Below are positions 56,570-64,000 of a DNA stretch of 64,000 nt, piece by piece. Made by a program: the position numbers and the translations under genes. The DNA is from Macrotis lagotis (Eukaryota; Chordata; Mammalia; Peramelemorphia; Peramelidae). The first letter of the stretch is position 1; the number at the start of each line of letters is the position of its first letter. Location of the stretch: positions 160,270,184-160,334,183 of the forward strand of contig NC_133660.1 in assembly GCF_037893015.1 (NCBI RefSeq). The letters run 5' to 3'. The notes below the pieces were generated by a model. It saw only the letters and a program-made list of their open reading frames with translations, did not search any database and was not told the origin of the DNA.

Positions 56570-57190
56570 AAAGAGAGAAAAACTGCCAAATCGAAAGGTG
56601 ATGTGCAGAAGGATTAGGAAGCATATTATAAGTTCCCCTGGAACCCTGGTTGGAATGAGTAATGCCCTAGGAGGAGACCATTCTAAAACTGAAGGATGTT
56701 CTCAAATGATTTAATAATCCCTTTTTTATTTCATTACTTCTCTCTAATTCTATCTCAGCAATGAATTTTCACAGTAATTCTGTCCCTGACTCTCTCATTG
56801 CCTCACTTTACCAATATTTGTATAATAGGAAGAAATGCCTATTGCAGGATAAGGGAGGAAATGTTCTTTGAACAATGCAAATGTGTGTCCATATTAAAAA
56901 CCTCCAAAATCATCATTTTGAGGCTACAACAATGAACTTCTAAAATGTCTCTAGTACCAGACATGGACCAAACTGACAACTGAAGTTAGATCTGGTAAGG
57001 TACTCAAGAATCAAATATAGACATTTTGTTATTTATCTGTAAGAGACAATATATTTATACCAAGAGCTATCTCTGAGGACTGACAATCAGTCCTGCAGTC
57101 CTGCTATTTTTAATACTTTATGAAGTTTGGAGGAACAAGGAGGTTGGGGGGAGGGGGGAAGGAGGTCAGGTCCAGGAATGCAGTAGATAA
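56570..57190. other. Unassigned 620 bp stretch
   Basis: Nothing recognised apart from a G-rich run at 57143-57166. Confidence 0.35.
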
Positions 57191-57194
57191 GGAA

Positions 57195-57410
57195 AAGGAA
57201 AGAGATCCAAAGATGAGAGTTGAGTTAGAAGAGGTCTTGGAAACCATTTAGTCCCACTTTCTCATTTTATGAAACAGGATCTTAGATCTAGAAGAGGAAG
57301 AGATCTCAGAGGTCACACAGTCTACTTCACTCATTTTACAGAAGAGAAAATGGAGTTCCAGGAAGGAACTTGAACAAGTTACTTTTGTAAGTTCACAGAT
57401 AGCAAATAGT
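57195..57410 (-). mobile_element. Two MIR-like fragments, antisense
   Basis: gaccttag-type starts occur twice: gttagaagaggtcttggaaa near 57220 and agaggaagagatctcagagg near 57292, each followed by a ctcatttta block. Confidence 0.65.
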
Positions 57411-57554
57411 AGTTTGAAAAGCAAGACATTATAAACACCTGAGATATGCACACAATTTAAAAGACCCACACATGACAAGAGGCATCCCCTCCCCATATCT
57501 CTCAAGCTGAATTTGCCTCCTTACCATTCCTTGTCCCCTTTTCCTATGATGATT

Positions 57555-57800
57555 ATTTTAGTAATAGCTAGTATTTCTATAAAGCTTTAAAGTTTGCAAA
57601 GTTTTCAAAGTTTACATATTTTATCTCATTTTATCCTTTCAACAACCTATAAGGTGGGTGGTATTTTACTTATTTCATAGATAAGGAACTGAGGTTGAGA
57701 GAATTTGTGATTTTCCTGGAGTCATAGTGTCCGAAGCAGAATTTGAAATGGTCTTCCTGAATCCAAACCTGTGACTCTATCCATGATATCATCTAGCTGT
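57555..57800 (-). mobile_element. MIR-like SINE, long antisense copy
   Basis: Has tagctagtatttctataaag, caacaacctataaggtgggt, ataaggaactgaggttgaga and gtgactctatccatgatatc, covering nearly the whole MIR. Confidence 0.8.
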
Positions 57801-57877
57801 CTTAGCAACATTTCAGTACAGCAGTTAGTAAAGAAAATGTACACACTGTGATCTTCCAGCATCTACCAGGGTTGTCT

Positions 57878-57880
<3 letters not shown>

Positions 57881-57927
<47 letters not shown>
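57881..57927. repeat. (AC)23 microsatellite
   Basis: Perfect AC run. Confidence 0.96.
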
Positions 57928-57932
<5 letters not shown>

Positions 57933-58109
57933 CTAGATAAAATCATAGACTATGATCCTTTGAGTGAGAATCATATTAAATCCCAAATTGCAATAAACTT
58001 TCAAGAAGATCTATATCTAAGTTCTTACCAACATAAACTATAACTATGTAACCCTAAAAATGTCCCAACTTTTCTCATTCTCAGTTTGTTAATCTGTCAA
58101 ATGGGGATG

Positions 58110-58300
58110 AAAGGTAAAATAGAATCAAATAGATCTAGTTTTAAGTTCTGCTTCTTACACTTACTATGTAACCCTGGGCAAATCACTTAATTTTTCAATG
58201 CTAACAAATCAGTCAATGTTCTAAGACTATAAACTGCAGGCAAGTTTCCAATCTGTATTAATAGTGCAAGTTTTTACTCTCAATTTTCCTCAGGGATGGA
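58110..58300 (+). mobile_element. MIR-related SINE with long tail, sense
   Basis: Has gatctagttttaagttctgc, tatgtaaccctgggcaaatc and a gttctaagactataaactgc tail shared with 60150-60310. Confidence 0.65.
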
Positions 58301-58309
58301 ACCATGAAA

Positions 58310-59100
58310 ACAGTTTCCTAATTCTCCACATTCCCCTCCTTTTAAAGGAAAAAGTTTCTTATTATTATCAGAAAAGTTTTGTAAAGTAAAATGTAAAATT
58401 CTATGTAAATATTATATATTACTAACAGAAAGATCTAGTTTTTAATCCAATAAAGAAGATTAGATTCAAACTCATCCCACCTAAGTCACCCTGATTTAAT
58501 TATGACCCACCTACTTGAAATGAGCCAATTTATAATAAAGGTGCTAATACTGTTGAAAAGAAAGAATGTTATTGAATGACTTAGGATAACACTCAGTGAA
58601 TTGGTTCCTTTCAAAAAGAACTTAGGAAATGATTTTATAAAATAAGCCAGAATACCCAGCACAGAGCATTCAATATATATGACTTGAGGGTTTAATGAGA
58701 TAAAGAAAGTTTTTTCCTCAGAAAAGGTTCTTCCTCTTGCCAGGAGAGAAGCTTCATAGGTAAAGCTTTTAAGAGCAATACTTTCTTTACAAATTTTCAA
58801 TATTATTTTTCTTTGTGATTTTTTAAATTTCCTGAATCATCCAACATTTTGGTACTTTCCAAAAGTGAAACAAAAAGATTTCTTTTTAAACTGCAAAGGA
58901 AGAAAAATGTGTGCCTGACCCTCTGGTGGGCATGACTCAAATGCTTCTGAGTTTTCTTAGGGAAACATGATTGTCTGGATCCTCTGACAAAGGATATCAA
59001 TCCTACCATTTTGTTTTCAAGCTCACAGCCAGAGAAAAATTTTGATATCCTAGGCCTAGACAATGCTAAGTGTTCTCAGCAGCTAACTTGCCAATTGGGA
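58310..59100. other. Unassigned 790 bp stretch
   Basis: Nothing recognised. Confidence 0.35.
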
Positions 59101-59104
59101 AGGG

Positions 59105-59215
59105 AGAGGCATGAGTGATTTATACTAGATTACATAGTGAGCCAGGGGCAGTGCCAGAAATGGGATCCAAGTGTCACATTTCTCAGGCATGTAGTCTACT
59201 TGTTATAGCCTAGAG
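59105..59215 (-). mobile_element. MIR-like SINE fragment, antisense
   Basis: Has gattacatagtgagccagg, cagaaatgggatccaagtgt and a decayed head. Confidence 0.5.
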
Positions 59216-59434
59216 ATATAGGACTTAAGGCCCTTGCTCTAAACAAACAATAACAAAAAATAAATAGTAATAATAAAGACTTCAATAAATGTTCTTATAA
59301 ATGCTACCCTAAAATGATTTTAGAAAACCCTACTTCATTATTCACATGGGCCTAGTTTGAGCTAAAAGAATAGGAAAATCATATTTATTTGGTTGAATCA
59401 GTGACTACTAAATTAATTCAAATTCCTATCAGTA

Positions 59435-59960
59435 TCAAAAATTTAAGTAAATTTGGAAACAGTTTGTAAAGAACTTTAAAACCATATAAGCAATTTTATA
59501 TTTTACCCTAGAAACAGTAAGAAACAATTGGAGTAATACAGTGACATAGCAAAATCTGTGCTTAAGGAAAATTACTTTGTCAGATACATGGAGGATAGGC
59601 TGAAAGGAAGAGATTGGAAGCAAGAAGACCAGTTTGGAGGCTATTACAAGAGTGTGAGAGAGTACTGATAGAAGCCTGAACTAAGGTTGTGGTTGTGTGC
59701 AAAGAGAAAGGTGGGTAGAATATGAGGGGTTGGAGATATGGGATGAGGAAGACTGAAAGTCATGGTGATGAACATGGTGAACATAAAAATAAAACAATTT
59801 ACTGAAAAATGGAATTGACCACATCTTATTTAAGCAGGAAATGATTGGATACTGAGATAGGTGTGACTTCTGAAGCAGTCATCTGTGTACCATCAGAATA
59901 TTAATTTGTGAAATCAAAATCAACATCAAACTAGAGAGAGTGAAGATGAGAAGATAAGAT
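59435..59960 (-). mobile_element. L2-clade LINE, antisense
   Basis: Order: ttggagtaatacagtgacat, gaagaccagtttggaggcta, tgatagaagcctgaactaag, aatttactgaaaaatgg, then agcagtcatctgtgtacc. It parallels 9180-9900. Confidence 0.65.
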
Positions 59961-60149
59961 ATATAATAGATATATAATAGATCAAATATAGACTATTCAA
60001 AAAGCTGTTGAACAATGAAAAATTGAAAGAGAATGAAGAAAATGAGGTTGACACAATTTACCACAATGTTCTATAGAAGTTCATCTCATATACAAGAATC
60101 CCAGAAAGACAACATATCAAGATGGATAGTGAGACAAAGATAAAAAAAT

Positions 60150-60310
60150 ATAGGTTCAAGATCTCTTCTGGCATATAGCTTTTTGATCATGGGTAAGTCA
60201 GTTGATCGCTCAATATTCAGGCAATTCTCTAAGACTATAAAGTTCAAAACAATTATTGATATGCATTGATAGAAGGAGTATCCCTACCAGGAATTCCCTA
60301 AATAGATTAC
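60150..60310 (+). mobile_element. MIR-related SINE with long tail, sense
   Basis: Has gatcatgggtaagtcagttg, ttctctaagactataaagtt, gcattgatagaaggagtatc and accaggaattcccta. Confidence 0.65.
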
Positions 60311-60349
60311 ATCACTAGTAAAGGGATTTCTTTTTGCTTTTAAGTAATT

Positions 60350-60630
60350 AAGGGAATCAAAAAAAATAGCACAAAAACTGTCTCAACCAGCACACTGGAT
60401 CTCTTCACCAGACAGTCATGGTAGTTAAGGCAATATTTGATTGAGAATTTAAATTTATTTGCACAATCTTATAGAAGAATACTGAAATATTAAGAATAGA
60501 GTTGTTTCATAAAAGAGTACAGAGTGATGGAGGGGAAAAAAACTAAATCTGTGGGAAGCTGAGAATGAGACACACTGAACCAGATATTCTCAGAATATTT
60601 AAAGATGAAACTTGAAGAATTACAGTGAAC
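60350..60630 (+). repeat. Unnamed interspersed repeat, copy 2
   Basis: Similar to 108-372 in the same orientation, and more diverged from it than the two duplicate copies are from each other. Blocks: acaaaaactgtctcaaccag, ctggatctcttcaccagaca, gtcatggtag, then atatttaaagatgaaa. Confidence 0.5.
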
Positions 60631-60714
60631 AAACAACAAACATAACATATATATATATATATCTGTGAGCATTTATTTGACTAAATGTCAAAAGTGACAG
60701 TATAACCCAATATT

Positions 60715-60845
60715 TGAAGAAAATAAGCTCCTTAAGAGCAAGGACTGACTTTTGCCATTCTTTATCTCCCTGATATTTAGCAAGGTGCTGGCATACAGTA
60801 GGTTGTTAACAAATGCTTGTTGATTTGATTTGATATCCGAGACTT
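60715..60845 (+). mobile_element. L2-clade LINE 3' end, sense
   Basis: Has aagctccttaagagcaagga, tgatatttagcaaggtgctg, acagtaggttgttaacaaat and a gcttgttgatttgatttgat tail. Confidence 0.75.
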
Positions 60846-60849
60846 CAAT

Positions 60850-61585
60850 GTGCAATATGAAGAAGTATAAAATGGTATCATAAAAGCTGAATAAGACCAC
60901 ACAAAGAATAAAGAAATCCATAATTGAGGTGATCCAATTTTTTTCTGTGGGACAAGAATATAATATAATAATTCTATGCTATAAGAAATGATGACATGAT
61001 GAATACAGAGATGCATGGGAAAATCGATATGAACCGATGCAAAGTGAAGAAATTAGATTGGGAAAGCTATATGCACAGTGACTACAGCAATATACATGAA
61101 AAGAACAGTGACCATAAGTCAATACTAGGGGCGGCTAGGTGGCGCGGTGGATAAAGCATCGGCCCTGGAGTCAGGAGTACTTGGGTTCAAATCGGGTCTC
61201 AGACACTTAATTACCTAGCTGTGTGGCCTTGGGCAAGCCACTTAACCCCATTTGCCTTGCAAAAAAAAAAAACCCCAAAAAAAAGTCAGGGCCATAAGTC
61301 AATACTAAATGCTGCAAAATGGCAAAGACCAAGCCTGGACCCAAAGAAGAGCTAGACAAACATTGACCTATGATTCTTTGAAAAAGTAGGGATCCATGAG
61401 TGTGGAATGTTCTATAGAATATTAAATTTTTTCCTCAATGTGTCTGTTGGTTTTGCTAAATGTTTTTCTCTTCTTTCTCTTTTTAAAATTCTTTGATAGG
61501 AGGAATGACTCTCCAGAAGTAGGGAGAAAAAGGAATATAGTGAAATAAGTGATTTCAAAATAAAAGATATTAAGAAAAGTCCATT
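60850..61585 (+). mobile_element. L1 3' end (older type), sense, with a young SINE inside
   Basis: Has atatgaaccgatgcaaagtg, gcacagtgactacagcaata, gtctgttggttttgctaaat, gaggaatgactctccagaag and a gatttcaaaataaaagat end, the order of an older marsupial L1 3'UTR. The left boundary is approximate. Confidence 0.6.
61128..61291 (+). mobile_element. Short A-tailed tRNA SINE with exact 16 bp duplication, sense
   Basis: Full-length copy starting ggggcggctaggtggcgcgg, retaining CpGs in its head, with an A/C-rich tail. The duplication ccataagtcaatacta is exact at 61112-61127 and 61292-61307. It is the youngest-looking SINE in the window. Confidence 0.96.
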
Positions 61586-61604
61586 TTAAGAAAAAAGAAA
61601 AAAG

Positions 61605-61765
61605 CAAAGGTGTGTAAGTCACTTTACCATCTCTTAGTTTCAGTTTCCTCATCTATAAAATGAGAAGGTTGGACTAGAGCAACTCTAAGTTCCTTCCAGC
61701 TTTGATAGTCTCTGATCTATGTCCTAATATTCTTTGTTCTAAGGTCCTTCCAACTCTAATACTCA
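61605..61765 (+). mobile_element. MIR-like SINE 3' part, sense
   Basis: Has gtttcctcatctataaaatg, agaaggttggactagagcaa and a ccttccagctttgatagtct tail, followed by a second scrap of the same tail. Confidence 0.75.
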
Positions 61766-61814
61766 AAGCTCTTTTTTTACCTCTTTCTTTGTCTAGCCCA
61801 ATTTGATTTTATTT

Positions 61815-63583
61815 TTTAACTTTTTAAAATTGACATTTTATTTGTTTTCCAATTATATGCAATAGTAGTTTCTACCTATCATTTTTGTAAGGTTTTGAAT
61901 TTTACAATTTTTCCCCACCTCCCTTCCCTCCCCCACCCCCCATAGAAGGCTGTCTGATAGTCTCTACATTGATTCCATGCTATACATTGATCAAAATTGA
62001 ATGTGTTATAAGAGTAAACATAAGAGTAAACATAAACTCCTCTCTCCCACCAAGAAGATGAGAGACCTCAAGAATAATGAGAAAGAGAGAGAAAAATGTA
62101 CTTCAGTCTGTGTTCCGATTCAAATAGCTCTGTCTCTGGGGTGAGTTGCTTTCTTTATCCTAAGTCTACCAGAGAAGTTGCTTCAATATTTTCCCCACAT
62201 TGCTATTACTAGCTGTACCTCCACTCTATTCCTACCCACTCTCATTTATTCTATTCTCTCTCTCTCCTTTCATCCTGGCCCTGTCCAAAAGTATGTTGTA
62301 TCTGAGTACCCTCTCCCTCAATCTTCGCTCTTTTCTATCACCTATTCCCCCCTTTCCTCCCTCCATTCCCCCTTATCCCATCCCTTTCTTCTCATTTTTC
62401 TCTAGGGTAAGACAGATTTCCTCACCCTATTAAGTGTGTATGTCATTTCCTCTCTGAGCCATTTCTGATGAGAATGAAGCCTGACTCATTCCCCCTTGCC
62501 TTCCCCCTTTCCACTCCATTGAAAAAGCTTTTTCTTGACTCTTATTTGAAATTTCTCAGCTTCTTCTTCATTTCCTTTCCCTTCCTCCCAGTACTTTCTT
62601 TTAACACCAATTGGCTCCATCTTTTTACTATTTATATCATTATATTCCACTCCTTCCTATGTTCTGTCTATATATTCTCCTTCTAACAGCTCTTATAAAT
62701 GAGAAAGTTCATATGAGTTAGCAATATCTTCTACCCATACAGGACTATAAACAGTTCAATATCATTAAGTTCTTCATACTTAGTCCCTCTTGTCCACCCC
62801 CTCTATGGTTCACCAGAGTCCTGTACTTGGAGATCAAACTTTCTGTTCAGCTCTGGTTATTTCAATAGGAAAGTCTGAAAGTCCCCTGTTTCATTGAAAG
62901 TCCATCTTTTCACCTGAAAGAGGATGTTCAGTTTTGCTGGGTAGTTGATTCTTGGTTGTAAACCAAGACCTTTTGCCTTCCGGAATATCCTATTCCAATC
63001 CCTACAAATCCTTAATGTAGATGTTGCCAGATCCTGTGTAATTCTGACTATGGAGCCTCAGTAGTTGAATTGTTTGTTTCTGGCAGCTTTTAGAATTTTC
63101 TTGTTGATTTGGGAGTTTTGGAATTGGGCTATAATATTCCTGGAAGTTTTTCTTTTGGGATTTTTCAAGATGTGATTGGTGAATTCTCTCAATTTCTATT
63201 TTACCCTCTATTTCTAGGATCTCAGGACAATTTATTATTTCTTTAAAAATGAAGTCTAGGCTCTGTTCCTGATCGTGGCTTTCAGATAGTCCAATAATTT
63301 TAAAATTATTTCTTCTGGATCTATTCTCAAGGTTGGAGTGCTTTTACAATGAGATATTTCACATTTTCTTCTAATTTGTGGCTTTTTTTTGGAAGAGTTT
63401 TATTTCTTCCTGATTTCTTGCAAAGTCATCAGCTTCCTTTAGTTCCATTTTGCATTTGAAGGAGTTATTTTCTTCAGAGAGCTTTTTTATCTCCTTTTCC
63501 AGCTGGCCAATTCTGTTTTATAAGGCATTGTTCTCCTCATTTGTCTTTTGTTTTGTTTTTTTTCCATTAGGCCTAAACTGGTC
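61815..63583 (-). mobile_element. HAL1-like (half-L1) LINE, copy 3, antisense
   Basis: Read on the minus strand it starts inside the ORF1 coiled-coil region (equivalent to about 3162 of copy 1), continues through the RRM and C-terminal domain, and goes straight into the purine-rich 3'UTR and A-rich tail. It spans about 1.77 kb, the same as the matching part of copy 1, so no ORF2 was ever between them. Minus-strand landmarks: RRM signature at about 63270-63310 and C-terminal domain at about 62830-63010. Pyrimidine-rich plus-strand frames at 62178-62433 are 3'UTR shadows. Confidence 0.85.
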
Positions 63584-63705
63584 TCAGAAGGGTAAAGTGA
63601 ATTGTTCATGATCACAGAGCCAGTGTGGTAAAGTCAAAACTCAAACCTAAATCTTATAATTCCTAGTTCATTGCTTTTCCAACACATCAAACTGCCTCAA
63701 TAGAC
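63584..63705 (-). mobile_element. MIR-like SINE, antisense
   Basis: Has gggtaaagtgaattgttcat, gatcacagagccagtgtggt and gcttttccaacacatcaaac. The remaining 63706-64000 shows nothing I recognise. Confidence 0.6.
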
Positions 63706-64000
63706 TATATTTGCAAAATTGCTGAATCTTGGTTCTATCTCACAAATAAAAGCAAATGTTACCCAAAAAAGAGCCACATTTTAAAAGATAGTCAAACAAA
63801 TGAAACATAAAGAAATCAATTGATTTCCCCCATCATAAACTAAGGTAGTGCCATAGCTCAAAATCTATTCCTGAAGATGCCAATAATAAGGAAGAAGGTC
63901 TAACCTACTGTCTAGTGCACCATCTGCAAGGAAATACTGTCATTTTTGACCTGACTTCTTGCAAATCTTTCTGAGAAAGGATGGCTATGGAAGGCTATTA

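Noticed and set aside
1-64000. tRNA genes
   Set aside because: All tRNA-like A/B-box sequences seen belong to SINE heads with SINE bodies and tails; none folds as an independent tRNA by eye.
1-64000. CRISPR arrays, operons, riboswitches or bacterial insertion sequences
   Set aside because: The window is vertebrate nuclear DNA; regularly spaced repeats are microsatellites only.

Overview
This 64 kb window is non-coding marsupial nuclear DNA made almost entirely of transposon remains. The organism call rests on repeats: tRNA-derived SINEs of about 150 bp with A-rich tails, tRNA-CORE SINEs with an RTE-type tail, many MIR-like SINEs, marsupial-style L1 3' ends and long L2-clade relics. The short SINE reads like the Australian, dasyurid-type version, but the species cannot be fixed from this sequence. 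I found no intact host protein gene, no tRNA or rRNA gene and no convincing exon. The open frames present are short and explained by repeats or chance. The window is either intergenic or lies inside a large intron.

Layout. 1-1888 is one copy of a near-identical 1.9 kb direct duplication, ending at a 100-N assembly gap (1889-1988); the second copy is at 41430-43315. 2.2-4.9 kb holds a full-length LINE insertion with ORF1 but no ORF2 (HAL1-like, half-L1). 5-11.4 kb is old L2-clade sequence, mostly antisense, with SINEs inserted. 11.4-15 kb has an RTE 3' end, a second HAL1-like copy and an antisense L1 piece. 17.6-21.7 kb is an antisense L1 running from the 3'UTR back into the endonuclease domain, interrupted by two SINEs. 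22.1-22.5 kb holds a possible broken coiled-coil pseudogene. 26-30 kb is a MIR-rich block in which a pogo/Tc2-like DNA transposon sits inside a MIR and itself carries a younger SINE. 31.1-31.7 kb is AT-rich, repeat-free, keeps several CpGs and looks like a possible conserved regulatory element. 32-41 kb mixes L2, L1 3' ends and SINEs. 43.5-48.6 kb is mostly unassigned. 48.6-50 kb is an antisense L1 split by a possible solo LTR. 50-59 kb is largely unassigned with scattered MIRs. 59.4-63.7 kb has L2, an L1 3' end with a young SINE, and a third, antisense HAL1-like copy.

How the parts relate. Four LINE lineages (L1, HAL1-like, RTE, L2/CR1) and the SINEs that borrow their 3' ends can be seen side by side. 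A-tailed SINEs and HAL1 copies have L1-style poly(A) ends and target-site duplications. CORE-SINEs share a tail with the RTE 3' end at 11.5 kb. The nested insertions give a relative order: L2 and MIR oldest, then L1 and the pogo element, then the short A-tailed SINEs. All family names come from recognition by eye; no database search was run, and repeat boundaries are usually good to about 10-30 bases.
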